DNA of 64,000 nucleotides from Isoetes taiwanensis (taxonomy: Eukaryota; Streptophyta; Lycopodiopsida; Isoetales; Isoetaceae): assembly GCA_021234155.1 (NCBI GenBank), contig JAJEKV010000014.1, positions 10,437,563 through 10,501,562 of the forward strand, written 5' to 3'. Made by a program: the position numbers and the translations under genes. The notes beneath the pieces are model-generated. The model saw nothing but the letters and a program-made list of their open reading frames with translations. It was not told the origin of the DNA and searched no databases. Position 1 is the stretch's first letter. Each line of letters begins with the position of its first letter. This document shows positions 22,701-34,146 of this stretch, one piece after another.

Positions 22701-23100
22701 GCTCTTGCTCCAAGAGCGAGTCTACCTGGCTTTGGGGCCGCTGCACCGGCCCTATGCCTAACGTGAGCGATGTTGAAGCGGGGTTCGAACAAGTAGGTGA
22801 GTCTCACGGGTGCTAGGGCTGGGGAAAGAGGTCTAGGGTTAGGGTTTATGCCTATATAAGTTAGGTCCACCTAGGATGCTCACGTGGCACCAATCGGGTG
22901 AGTCTGCGTGGCGGTGCCCCAATAGGTTAAGGCCACATGGATAATGGCTTAACCTATGGTTGGCTAAGTTATGGGAATAACTTGGCCATGCCCCCTAGTG
23001 CCACCCTTATGGTATACAAGGCTATGAATGATAGACTTGTATGGTAGTGGATCGAGGAATATCGTGTTTATTAGCGTATATTCCCCTGGACCAAATCACA
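19731..23100 (-). repeat. 5' LTR of element A, interrupted by an insertion
   Basis: 19731-20895 and about 22605-23100 together match the 3' LTR at 8243-9878. The outer end is mutated (GGACCAAATCACA instead of GACCGTCACA) but lines up with the expected terminus. TCCAA follows at 23101-23105. Confidence 0.88.
20896..22604. mobile_element. 1.7 kb insertion in the 5' LTR of element A, family unknown
   Basis: Replaces the point between GAATGCTA and ATTC(C)AGATGAGC of the LTR; TGCTA occurs on both sides (20891-20895 and 22597-22601) and may be a target duplication. Its left 240 bp, read on the minus strand, resemble 36915-37170. Its CCCCCGTGTGAATATGCACC segment at 21080-21115 and its right end (AGGAAAACCTTTGT...ACAAAAACACAAAG) resemble 37165-37230 and 39490-39530 inside element E. 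No coding region recognised. Confidence 0.55.
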
Positions 23101-23699
23101 TCCAAACGACTTTGGTGATTACATCTTTAGGGATAGCAGAGAAGAGGGCAATAGATAGAAATTCCATGTCAGATAAAAATCAAGGCGAGAGGTATAGCTC
23201 GGAAGGGGTGAGATTATATAGACCGATTAGTCCATATATCCTAAGAGTTACCCTACTCGGGGGGAACAATTGTAGGTACGGAAGTAGAGGCTGGAGGATC
23301 CGTTGCCTTGCGGCATAGACCCGTTAGAGATTATGACTTTGAAACCCTTAAGAGGGTAAGGAATTGGATAATCATATGGGGGTTACTAACGAAGATGGAA
23401 ACATTGGGTTTTCCTATTAGAAGATCGAGGGAGGTTTTAGTGCCTCAAAAGCTTCATTATGAGGGAGCCAAAAGGCGACAACATTCAAAGGGATCAAAAG
23501 TTGAGGTTGACATGCTAACCCGGAAAAATAGGTTAGGTGTGACAAAACATGGCGAAAAAATAAAATTAAGCTGAAGGACAAGGGGCGTGGTAGAAACCTT
23601 TGGAACTATGGCATAATCCCATGGTTAAAGTACCATAAGTTTAAATTCATCCCTTTTAGGTCAACCCCTTAGGTTAAGATACTCCATGGTGGCGTACCT

Positions 23700-23775
23700 T
23701 TATTGGGTGGCGTGTCGACTTATTTATACATATACCGTATAAATACATGGAGCGTCACATTCTCCCCTCTTGGAA
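23700..23775 (-). repeat. Relict gypsy LTR terminus with adjoining purine tract
   Basis: GGAGCGTCACA ends at 23758 and TTCTCCCC follows at once, then TTGTCCTCGGCAT. This is the same junction as at 5084/5085, 9878/9879 and 42350/42351. A TATAAATA-like box on the minus strand lies just inside. No matching LTR start is recognisable, so this is a third LTR-like junction inside element B. Confidence 0.55.
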
Positions 23776-26542
23776 ATAATCTTTGTCCTCGGCATTGGGG
23801 TTGGATTAAACAAATGACGGTTAATCGAAAGCTCGCAATAGAAGGAAGTATACCTAAAAAGGAAGGTAATTCCTTATTTCCAAAGGTAATAGCATGAAAG
23901 CTTAAAACATAGAAGAGTTTAAGCACCAAGATGCATTTGACATACTTATCATAAGAAGGTTTAAGGACGAAGTCCGATATCAAACATCAAGTAACAAAAG
24001 GTATGAGATGTAGATAAGATAAAAGCCGGAAAAGTCGGGCCATCAACAACCCTCTATACATGGGCAGGTCGTCTTTGCTTCTTGGCTGCACATGTGAATC
24101 TATCGGCATGTACAAGTCCAACATAGAGTTGGCCCTGCCCATTTGGGAAGTAGGTGGTACAACCACATCATAAGAACTACAAAGGTTACATTTCAGCTAA
24201 GTTAGAGCGTTGAGCTCTAGCATTGTGGGATGAGGATATATGTTTGTTATGTACATAGCATGTACACATACGATAAACATCTTTGGAGAGGTAATCTAAG
24301 TGGCGACACAAGGAGAGAAAGACGAGTGTATCCCAAAGTTACTGATGAAGGGTTAAGGTAGGATGTCGTAGTTGGCAACTGAAGTAAATGTCAACGGCCA
24401 ATAGAATGAAGCTTAAGATGAGGGGGTTGAATAGTACAATAGTACAATTCGGGATAGGTATCAAATAGGAGTTACATGCTAAAGTTAAAATGTGTCTTGA
24501 ATAGACACCTAAAACTAACTTTCCCACATGATCCATAGCGGATCGGTGAGGTGACCCGGCATGGGTTACGTGGAGGTGTAAGTTAGGATATATAGGACCC
24601 GAACATGGATACAAGTCCGGGTTATCGCAAACAAAGGTAATTGAAGAAAGGCTCACAAAATACTAGGCAGGCACCTTGATGACTCCGGGTAATTCTGATT
24701 AATCTGAAGGCTCACCCGCTCTTAGGCCATGACTATGGCTTGAACAGTATGCCAAGTCATTGGGAATGCTACAACAATGTGATAGCATCATGACAAAGAA
24801 ATGTAATAATTAACATTTCCAGGATGTACGACAATGTTAACTCATAACCCCCAATGATAGGTGGGTCAACAATATATGGAACATATAATAGCGGCTCAAA
24901 AGCCACAAGACGATTAATGAATACGTAAAGGAGTAAATGGGTTGGTGACTCTCTTGAATAAAGGTCACGACCAAAGGCCAAAGGGTGAGATGTGTACTGT
25001 TTGTGGCGTAAGGATGGGAATCTTGAAAATCGATCATAGACGTAGAAAACATATTGAAGAAGAGAAGGAAAAGGATCCTTATGAATGATATTTAGCAATG
25101 TGGATAGGAAGGTTATTTCCCTAACATGAAGGGTAGTCTTTGCTAACATGCAAAGGTATACTTTGACTTGAAAAAGACAAGAGCTGAAAAACTCTTTAAA
25201 GATTTGGTGTATGGCTCGGGGAAGAAGACTTGCATGTCCTAGGACAACATGGTGAATTGAATTCACCAAGGACATTTTAATAAAGCAGGATAGATAGGTA
25301 GACAAAGCATTTTGTACGTCATGCCATATTGGCATCGTCCATGAGGACATATAGCCGGACCCTAAAGACTTGAACACAAGACCTCAGGGGTGAGAGGAGG
25401 CCTATCGTGAAAGGTCTTTGGGTGGTACGGTCCCCTTGGATCTTGGCGTAATCCATTGGATTATGTAAGTTCATTTGCGGAACTTAATGACGCGTTTAGG
25501 CACTAAAATAATAGTTGGAAAGACTTCGCCCAACGCGATCTAGATAGCGTAGAAGGGGTGATTAGTCAACAATGGTTGGAGGCCATTGGAATGTACGGGG
25601 AGAACAAGTTTAAAAGAGGGTAGACTGGCTTTGTCAATTTGACAAAGTGTGGTGCGAATAACTACTCATAGCCATATAGGCGGTGAAGTTTGGTACAAAA
25701 TGATACCAAGGTTTGTACCCAACACAAACTCATTACGACGAGAGGATGTGTCATGATCTAGGGGAAGTGGTCCATGAAAGGAACAAGACCAATGAGAAGG
25801 AATATTGAAGGGTGGTAGGATCAAAGGAATCAAAACCGATGGTCTAGAGGGTGTCTTTGCATGGCCCCTAGTCGGTTGGACGACAAAGAGATCCTTTCTG
25901 CGGGAACCGAGGCGAGTCAAGGTTTAGACACTAGAGAGAGGCAAGCGTTAATTAGAATTATGTTTATAAAACATTACTTGTATAACCTCGAATAAGGTCT
26001 AATAGAAAGCATATGAATGTAGTATGGATTGAATCATGGCAAGGCAGAAGAAATTGTGTTATCAAGGCATCTACCAAAGGAAAAAATATGGGGTCGAGGA
26101 AGATGGCTGGACATTATTATCGTAAAACTACGAATATCCAAGGATATAACACATCTTTGCTATTCTAGAGAGTTGCCCTGTCATTGTTAATTAAATTCCG
26201 GAATTAGTTTCACCAAGTGATTTGATGTTATCATAACAAGTTGGCCGGACTTGCTAGATTACGTCGTTTCATTTGGTCGATCTATTCCTAGGGGATACTA
26301 GCTTTATATATGGTTACTTGATTATCGATTCGACTACGGCAGAGAGAGGTCGACTCTCGTGGCTATGGCAAGGCCCCGCTTACTCTTGCTGGCTATGGCA
26401 GAGAGGTTGCTCCGTGCTATGGCGAAAGAGCTTGCTCGGTGGAGTTGTTGCCTCCACAACGTAGATCTATGGAAGGATCTTTTAATTTAAATAGAAAACA
26501 GAACCACTATAAATAAAATGAGAACTATTATATTCCTTGATA

Positions 26543-26701
26543 GAGGAACTTAGCCCATTGGTAAAAGGGTGACTTGGTTTGTAGGAGGTCAAGGGTTCAA
26601 TCCCACAATATGCCCCTTTCTTTTAAAAAGAGTTGTGGTCTAGAAATAAAACATTAGATATGTATAAGAAAGTTTATAAAACATAAACATCACATAAAAA
26701 G

Positions 26702-26736
<35 letters not shown>
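26543..26736 (+). mobile_element. SINE-like sequence with poly(T) tail
   Basis: A-box-like TAGCCCATTGG (26551-26561, one mismatch) and B-box-like GGTTCAATCCC (26594-26604) at tRNA-like spacing. About 100 bp of AT-rich body follows, then 31 T at 26706-26736. Plant Au-type SINEs end in T. No clear target duplication. Confidence 0.5.
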
Positions 26737-26743
<7 letters not shown>

Positions 26744-27057
26744 GGTATGGGCACCCCTACCCGGCGGCCACTTAGGGTTAGGGTTTTTTTTTTTTTTTAA
26801 ATTAGGGGTGGCGGGCACCCCTACCTCGATATGTCGCCACCGTCACCAAGCAACACCCGGGTACCCCCCGCTCGCCACTTAGGGTTAGGGTTTCGCACCG
26901 GGTACACTCCTCTTAATCCCACTTAAACCAAATTAAGTCAATCATGACGACATCTATTACACCACCCAAATCTCATACTACTCCAATCCTCACTCACTAG
27001 CTAACGATCTAACTTGAGTTTGACATGGCGTCTTATATGCTCACGGTCCACCAAAAT

Positions 27058-27072
27058 CATGGCTCGATACCC
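27058..27072 (-). promoter_or_regulatory. Primer-binding site of element B (initiator tRNA-Met)
   Basis: The minus strand reads GGTATCGAGCCATG next to the 5' LTR. It is the same site as in element A, so both elements use initiator tRNA-Met and run on the minus strand. Confidence 0.8.
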
Positions 27073-27074
27073 TT

Positions 27075-28760
27075 TGTGGCGCTCCTTGAATATATCGACA
27101 CCGTGGTATACATGGGGGACTTTCCCCTCCCATGGCTACTATCTCCGCCATGAGGGGGCCCTCCGTCTATCCGGGCCATCTACGAGAGAGATGCGAGTGA
27201 AGGACTGAGGAGGTGTCATTCGACCCACGCCGGTGGGACTCCTATGTCGCGGAAGCGTGAATACATGTTAGCACACAGCATAAATATATATAAATAACTA
27301 CCACGAAGGGTGGAACATCCATCCAAATACCACGGCAAAGAATATGCATCTAATCCTAAGGAAAACACCCCAAACCCCGAGGTTCTACCGGTTCGGACTC
27401 GTGAGGATAGGCGGCGGCTCGGCCTCAAGAGATCGTGAGGCAGGAGGTATAACCTAGCGTTATCGGCATAGAACATCGGCTAGGGTTGTCCACTCCATCC
27501 GCCCCTCCCTGTGCACACTTTGCGGATGGGTCGATTCACGCAGCCTATGGCCGCTATAGCCGGGAGGAGACGCAGCTCGGTATCACCTGGCGAGCCTACT
27601 CGGGGGTTCATGGACGCCCGGTCCGATGAGGTAGGTCGGGGAAGTGTCCCTTCCGGGATCCGGTGGTTCCATGGGTGAGCTAGAGAATACGTGCGCCGCA
27701 TCACGACCCGCATCCGTGCGAAGTTACTCACCCTAAATCTACTCAAAGTGCAAGGTGCCCCATACGGGTCACACCTCTACACACCAGGGGAGTGTCAGGA
27801 CCCATACCCGTATCAGGCCCTAGCCCACTGTAGGAGTCTCGGGGAGCCTTTTATGTTCGTGCAAGACCCCACCCCACTTTCACTGCGTCCCTTCTTTGGT
27901 GCTAAGCCAATCCATAGCATCTATGACCCGGTGGTCTCTTGTACCTGCCGCAACTAATGGGATAATACATGGCTCTATCTAGAAGCATACTACAATACAT
28001 GGGCTCAGGAGGTCTCTACCCCCATAATTCCCCATTTCAAGAGTAATACTATGCAAAGAACTATCAATCCATCCTTTAAGAGCAAGACCGGAATCGAGAA
28101 ATAAAGAGAACTCACCTTTGCAATCAAGGGTTAGTTCCTACAAGTAAAACACAGAGAGAACGAAAAGAAATACACACTACAAGTGCCCAACGGTGGGCTA
28201 CCCCTAGAATTCCCAAGCTATACTAGCCACCCACGAAGTTCTCTTTGGACCCATTGTCATTTGGTGCTTCCATCTTCCTTGGATTTGGTGCTCGCCTTCA
28301 CTACAGTGCGTGCTTGGCAAAGGTGGCGCTTCGGCTTGGCAGTCGCTTCTCCTCCTCAAAGGTGGCGCTGCCTCCTCTTGGTCGATTTGTGAAGGGTGCA
28401 CGGCTCGCTTTGCTCCTCCTCCTCCTCCATCTCCACTTGCTCCTAATTCGAATTGGGGCAAATGGGGGTGCAAAACCCCAATTTGGGTCCCAAGTTAGTA
28501 ACTCTCCCTTGCCCAATCGATTTGGGCCATGTGGCGACTTCAGGGTTGGCTAATATTAACTAATTTGGTATTTTAGGCCCTTTTAATATTAGATTAAGCC
28601 CTAATTCGAATTAGGGTTTAAGGTTAGATTTCCACCTTTATAATTTAATTATTAACATAGCTAACCTTAGCTTATGAATAATTAATGTACCATTAATTAT
28701 TCATAGTGACGTGTCACGTATTTATACTTAAAAAGGCGTATAAATATGTGGAACGTCACA
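27075..28760 (-). repeat. 5' LTR of element B
   Basis: Starts TGTGGCGCTCC and ends GGAACGTCACA (1686 bp). It aligns with 3433-5084, including the GTGACGTGTCAC and TATAAATA block near the right end. CTCTC follows at 28761-28765 and then the LTR of element D begins without a gap. Confidence 0.88.
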
Positions 28761-28765
28761 CTCTC

Positions 28766-29437
28766 TGTGACGCACCCTACTAAATATACGACGCTTAGTC
28801 ATACATCTCGTAGGAAATCCGCCATCCAGCCCTCTCCGGCCGCATGGGGCCTCCATCTACCAAGACCCAAGATATCCTCGGTCTGGGAGGGGGACACGGA
28901 GGTGCCTTGATGCCCTTCCCCTATGGGCTCTTATACAGTGGAAGCATAACATAATGTCAGCACTAACAACAACAATACATCTTACTACCTCAAAGGATAG
29001 CACATCCATACATCCGTAGATCCAACAAAGATATCAACATGCCATAACACATGAGAGCTCCTACCCAGGCTCAGACTCGTAAGGAAGGAGACTGACGGCT
29101 GGGTTATAAGATAGAGCAGACCGAGATACAATAATGGTAGGGCTGGCTATAGACAATGGCTAGGGTTGACCACTCCATCCGCCCCTCTTGTGCATACTTT
29201 GCAGACTGGCTAGATCGGGCTCTTGCGTGTCTATAACCTGTCGGATACGTAGCCTCTTGGTATCATCCATCGAGGTTACTTTGAGTTGCATCTCCTCGGT
29301 TCGATGAGGTAGGAAGGGTTCCATCTTCCCTTCCCGAAGTCTAGTGGTTCCATGGGCGGCTAGAGAATCGTGGCGGCACATGATTCGTACCCGACTGAAC
29401 TCCCCAAAACAAGAGCCAGGCCAATACCTGCAACTCC
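28766..29437 (-). repeat. 3' LTR of element D, left part
   Basis: Starts TGTGACGCACCC directly after the CTCTC duplication of element B and runs to CTGCAACTCC, where element E is inserted. Similar in outline to the LTR of A. Confidence 0.85.
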
Positions 29438-30689
29438 TGTGAAGTGGAAAACGATGCCAAAAAGTTGTGTTAACGAGGAAATTAAGGCACCTGGCTATGA
29501 TATTCAAGTTTTTGATGTTAAAATTGGGCAAAATTGAAGATTTGAGTGAATTTGTGTATTTTCCTTCTATGGGAAAATTGCGAGCTAGTAGAAGATCATT
29601 GTGGATCATTATAGAATTGGGACCTTAGAGAAAATTGACATGAAAACTATGCTAAGTTATATTATAATATTTGGATGGTTGAGATTATTTTGACTGATGG
29701 TCAAGATTGAACTAAAATTGTATAAATATGAATTGGGTGGAAGGAAAAGCTACCTTTTCGTGCTGTTCGTGTCCTCTGCTTGTGGCTTGAGCTTCCGGTA
29801 CGGATCTGGTCCATCAATGCTAATGCATGATTTCTTTTATTACTGATTAGGATGATGATAATTGAGAGTGAATAATTTTCGTTTGTGTGTATGGTGATGG
29901 AATTGTTTTAAATAATTATGGTCTTAGTGCTTGGAAGCCATAGGGTTTTTACCGAAGGAGATTCCACGTAGTTCTCGAGCCAAATAATAACAAATAATAA
30001 AAGCGTGATCTTGGAAAAGAATGAGCAAATAAGAAATTAAAACTAGAATAAACAAAACTTGTGTCCGTGTTATTCCCGTATCAAGGATGTAAATGAATGA
30101 AAAAAAAATTAGAAAAAAAAAAGATATGTTACGTGTTTGAACCCGTGTTTTAGTCAGAATCGCCATGGTCTCGCCTCGAGCCTCCAAATTCGACCGATTG
30201 CTCTCGCCATAAAATTATAATGCAAGAAGAAATTAACAAAGCTTGCAACCCAAAATCCCTTTTGAGCCGTTTTGCATCCTCCCAAATCTCTTGTGAATGC
30301 AATATATATCATCCTGTTCTTTTGTTGAAACCCCGCCTAAGACCTGATTAAGAGCAAACTAAGCAAGATTCAAAAGCCGGAATAATCAAATCGCAAACAA
30401 ATCGGCATGTAGCCAGCATACCTAAAGCAGATTCAATTTGCTTTACCGGAGCCCAAAAAAATTGGCCTGTGCTTTTTAGGGATCTGTCATTTTCTTGAAT
30501 CCTTAACATGCCATAGCTAGGACCGAAGGAGCCGGAATGATTTCAAAGAGGGGCCGTATTACGCCATAGCCGTTGCCCTTTTACACGTGTCGTGCCCCTT
30601 ACTGTTCTAACTAAACCTAGTTAATATTAAATTAATATTGTTTGTATTTTTTTTATAACATTTCAATTTCAATATGGTTATATATACAA

Positions 30690-30825
30690 GAAACTTATCG
30701 CGGCGGCCGAGCTCTTCCTTGACCCCATGTCCTCCACCTACGCAATCATTAGCGCTTGGGATGGTCACATCTCCTTCCCAATCTTGAGCAAAGACTTTTA
30801 CAATACCATGCAAACCAAAACCCAT
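30690..30825 (-). pseudogene. Possible fragment of an SDP1-type patatin-like lipase exon
   Basis: The minus-strand open segment reads MGFGLHGIVKVFAQDWEGDV followed by TIPS. The FAQDWEGDVTI part resembles, from memory, the conserved region of plant SDP1-type triacylglycerol lipases, which release fatty acids from seed oil. Only about 45 codons are present and the rest of the gene is not visible. It is adjacent to the left edge of the insertion, so it could have been cut when it was captured. The identification is tentative. Confidence 0.35.
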
Positions 30826-31435
30826 GGATTTATATTTCCCTAGCTAGGCACAATTGTTGGTTTAGGGGTGGGTTATTAGGCTCATTCATGACGAGGGCTC
30901 ATAGCAAGAAGATAATTGAAGCCTTGGGATACCATAGAATCAAAGGCAATAGACTTAAAAAACATGGTAGACTAATAATGCTTAGAGAACTGGGCCAGCC
31001 TTTTATGGGATCAAACTTTTTTCTAATATAATTAATTATGCTGGTGTGATGAAGTGAATATACGGCCTTTAATCTTCTTCTTGCCAATTGTCAACGTAGC
31101 CCTGAATTGTCTACCTATCTAAGAGTAACATTTGATAATGGTGGTTCTGTCGGTGCTGCCCATTTAGATCCAAAAAACTACCTTAAAATAAATGGTGGCA
31201 TAGGCAGCTACGGTTGCAACAGTAAAAATATGTTGCCAGAATAGAACAGAGGAAGCTTCTTTCTTGCCATAGCCATGCAAACTGGTCATAGCACCACATA
31301 ATATTGAACTAGGCATGCTGTATTAAAGCAATAGAACAAATCGATACATACCACCACATTCAATTAAAAATCCAAGCTTGGCTGATTAAAAATCCAAGCT
31401 TGGCTGCAGCAGCCACCACACCAATTCCTATCATA

Positions 31436-31468
31436 AGAGAGAGAGAGAGAGAGATAGAGAGAGAGAGT
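31436..31468. repeat. (GA)n microsatellite
   Basis: Nearly pure GA repeat with one GATA interruption, just downstream of the host-gene fragment. Confidence 0.95.
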
Positions 31469-31742
31469 CTAGTAAACTTAGTACAGACCATGTACTAACC
31501 CTGCTGATTTCATTATAAGAGTTTGGACCCAGTTACATTTGAACCAAAGTTGCACAAATGTGGGAATGCCACGGATCCGTCACAAGGGAGACAATTCAAG
31601 GTGTATCATTGCATAACGGCGCAGGCAAATGCTGCAAAAGAACATGGGCTCAAACAATCCATGATAAAAACTTATGCAGGATGTGGAATGCTAAGAATTC
31701 AAACTCTCAATATGTAAAATTAAGTATAAATAATAAACATCA

Positions 31743-33131
31743 TTGCATATTTATCAGCACTCGGCCTAAATATTCAAATGATGACCTATCAATGCAAGGC
31801 TGTTCAGAAAACCAGACATTGACATCAGGAAGATAAACATCACGTATGGTCTTGAATCTAGATAAGCTTTGCAGGTCAGACAGAACAAGCGCATGCACCC
31901 TAAGCCCTTCTTTTAGGCCAGCTCTGTTCAATTCATCCAGTGATACTTTCATCTAGACTAGAAAAATTAATTTAAAAATATCCGCAATATTGGAATTTAA
32001 GAGAAGTTCCTACCTGAAAACTAGTTTGGTTTCCATCCCTAATAGTGAGGACAACTAATTGCTGGCTAAACAGTCTGCTCTCAAAGATTTGTTCTAAGAG
32101 GTTATGGTTCAGAACCTGTGGTGTCTTAGAAGGTATGGTTACTCTCACGAGTTTTGCTTCCCAAATACCTGCAAAAGATGCTTATATGTGTTATCAACTT
32201 CATCTACACCGAGAAAGCAATTACAAAAGGTATCAGACCAGCATGTGGATACAGGAAATGTTAACATACCAAACACATGACCCTAAACAAAAACGTACCA
32301 AGGCATGCTTGAACCTTACCATTCAGGCTTGATATACTTCACCTTGCTCAAGTTCATGTCGTATGTAAACCTGCAAAAGCTCAACTTCCAAATGCTTTAA
32401 GCATAGAAGAAATAACACAAGCAAATCTAAGGCACACACATTGCATCCCAACTGGCCTGCATCTGCGGATTTGGCTTAAGATCTGGACAAAAACCCCTTT
32501 GCCTATAAACTCCTGCAAGCAAAAGCAGAGAAATGATAAGTATTTGCAAAAAAAAGAAATCAAATGTAAAGGGCAAAACTCTGGCATCAGTACATCAGAC
32601 ACTTTAAATCCATAACTCCATCCCTGACTCCATCCCTGTCACAGGTCGCCGAATCACAGCTGGGTTGCAAGAAGAAAGATATCTAGTGACTGCCAATGGA
32701 ATGCAAGGAAACCAGCTTAACTCTGTCAAATTACCGGATTTGATGCAAGAACAGCATTGCCCAGAGTCGGATTAACAGATAGGCGAGGCAGCATTCACTC
32801 AAGCAGAAAGGTCTAAACACGAATTGATGAGGCAAGAAAAGAGGAAAATTTTGGTCGGTTGCTTGCCGGAACCTCCATAGCTAGCAATGTAGGTTTGTAA
32901 AAACGCAAATAGAAGGGGCCCAATGGCGGCGGCTTCGGCTCAGAGCTAACTAAACAGAACCAGCATAGACAGAAATACGAAGGAATTTACAGCGGAGTAG
33001 CTCGATTTGAAGCATGAGGGTTTTATCCAGAGAGTTACCTGGCGGGCTTCTTCCTGCCCAAGCATCGAGGAACATAGATATGCACGCTCCAACGGCTCCA
33101 ATGCAGCGCAATGGGCCCAAACATGTCTCAA
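31743..33131 (-). pseudogene. Spliced host-gene fragment of unknown product
   Basis: Product not recognised. Four or five exon-like blocks on the minus strand have splice-like borders. One ends GCCAG before GTAACT (33039). One follows TTTTGCTTGCAG (starts 32512, EFIGKGVFVQILSQI). One is at 32320-32370 between CAG and GTAAGG (FTYDMNLSKVKYIKPEW). One is at 32014-32168 (IWEAKLVRVTIPSKTPQVLN...), ending CAG before GTAGG. The last is at 31743-31952 (MKVSLDELNRAGLKEGLRVH... to a stop). The last two have very protein-like composition. The phase between 32320 and 32168 is off by one, so either a border is misjudged or the copy is broken. Introns show that it moved as DNA, not through mRNA. Confidence 0.5.
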
Positions 33132-34146
33132 AACGACTTAATCACTGCCAAAAGGAAATATGAAACATGGATTCCGAGGCCATGGGCGCCAAACAGGTCT
33201 CAGGCAGGTCATAGCAGGGCGATCGATTGCAGAGAATGTCTGGCGGCTTCTTGAATAGGCACAAGGCAGGGCTCCCTTCTTTCCAAAATTTTCTTCCTTT
33301 GCATAAAGCTTTTAAAGTACAGCAGAAATGAAGTGACATATCAGAGCAGAAAGAAAGCAAAAGAGCAGGAGCAGGGCACAGACCAACACTGGTTTGTGAA
33401 GGGCCGGCCTTGCTGGATCTCCGAAAAATATCCAAGAAGTATTACATATTAAATGTTCTGCAGTAGACTTGATGAGCAGCATGCACAACTGCTTCTTACT
33501 TGCAGATCTGAGAAGGAAAGGAGCAGAAACAATGGATGGGCACTGGGCAGGAAACAGTGGGGCAAAATATGGAAAGGAATGGCTATGGCAAGAAATAAAG
33601 GAGCATCAAACATCGTGATTCGTAATTCATACTCTGCCACAGTTGATTGCTTGGAGAGCAAGAAAGGGGAAGACCATGTGGCGACCATGCACGTGTTGAG
33701 CGAGGGTTTTTTTTTTTCCTTATTTTAGAAACGTCTAAATAAATAGACGTGGCCACCCTGGGCGCTCTTCTCCGCCCAGAAATATTAGGAGCCAATTTTT
33801 AATGGGAACAAATGTATCTGCCTTATATAGGTAGTGATAAAAAAAAATAAAAAAATCCTTTGAAGGAATACGAAAATTTGGAAATACAATACTTGTAATG
33901 CAATTTTGAGTTGCAAAATCGAGGCTAATAAGCTAATATTAAATGAGTTAATAAAAATTATATGCCTTTCCTAATAGTATAGCACAAGCCTAATTCTTTT
34001 CATTTCCATATGTCTAAACAAGCACGAAGGCTTAGGAATATTAATGTCAGGGTTTCGGTTGCAACCTAATTCCTCGTCTTCCCTTGCGAATTATCATTTC
34101 ATCAACACATCGTTCTTTGAGCCTTAGGATTCGTGTAGCCACGACA

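Larger units (their letters stand above)
8243..23100 (-). mobile_element. Element A: chromovirus (Ty3/gypsy) carrying a histone H3-like gene
   Basis: Read on the minus strand the order is: 5' LTR (19731-23100, itself interrupted), primer site (19715-19729), H3-like ORF, two GC-rich hairpins, an unidentified degenerate ORF, gag, protease, reverse transcriptase, RNase H, integrase, chromodomain, spacer with regularly spaced motifs, purine tract, 3' LTR (8243-9878). The target duplication is TCCCA/TCCAA (4 of 5). The pol order protease-RT-RNase H-integrase is that of Ty3/gypsy, and the chromodomain makes it a chromovirus. Gag-pol is badly frameshifted while the H3-like ORF is open. The internal length of about 9.85 kb is long for a chromovirus, because of roughly 4 kb of extra sequence ahead of gag. 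Confidence 0.9.
23101..27057. other. Element B internal region, 5' part; no gene recognised
   Basis: Continuation of B after the nested element A. It has A/G-rich plus-strand sequence with short open frames only. It contains a relict LTR terminus (23700-23775), a SINE-like sequence, a 31-base T run, and a duplicated segment around 26740-26900 that twice carries CTTAGGGTTAGGG next to GGGCACCCCTACC. Confidence 0.5.
3433..28760 (-). mobile_element. Element B: Ty3/gypsy-type LTR retrotransposon without recognisable proteins, nested host of element A
   Basis: Two related LTRs (3433-5084 and 27075-28760) are flanked by a perfect 5 bp target duplication, CTCTC, at 3428-3432 and 28761-28765. The minus-strand primer-binding site (27058-27072) lies inside the right LTR, and the purine-rich tract (read as TTCTCCCC on the plus strand) lies inside the left LTR, so the element runs right to left. 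Removing element A (8243-23100) leaves about 7.1 kb of internal sequence in which I recognise no gag or pol. That makes it LARD-like: a large non-autonomous derivative presumably moved by proteins of a relative. It also holds a SINE and a relict LTR terminus. Confidence 0.8.
30687..33838. mobile_element. 3.1 kb insertion in the 5' LTR of E carrying host-gene fragments
   Basis: Absent from the 3' LTR at 41080. TTATATA lies at both edges (30678-30684 and 33823-33829), possibly a 7 bp target duplication, though nine extra bases follow the right copy. It carries two gene-derived segments, both on the minus strand, with intron-like structure. No terminal inverted repeat was found. Two short hairpins lie near the right end (ACGTCTA/TAGACGT at 33731-33750 and CTGGGCG/CGCCCAG at about 33759-33780). 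Confidence 0.6.
29438..34146 (+). repeat. 5' LTR of element E, interrupted
   Basis: 29438-about 30686 and about 33839-34146 match the 3' LTR at 39712-41382. The break is at GGTTATATA. Relative to the 3' LTR this copy lacks a stretch of about 110 bp that includes the (TATTC)n repeat. Confidence 0.85.

Noticed and set aside
26706-26736. T run as a transcription terminator or LINE tail
   Set aside because: It follows SINE A and B boxes and no LINE coding sequence is beside it, so a SINE tail fits better.
30687-33838. Helitron carrying gene fragments
   Set aside because: No TC...CTRR ends with a correctly placed 3' hairpin were found at the borders on either strand.
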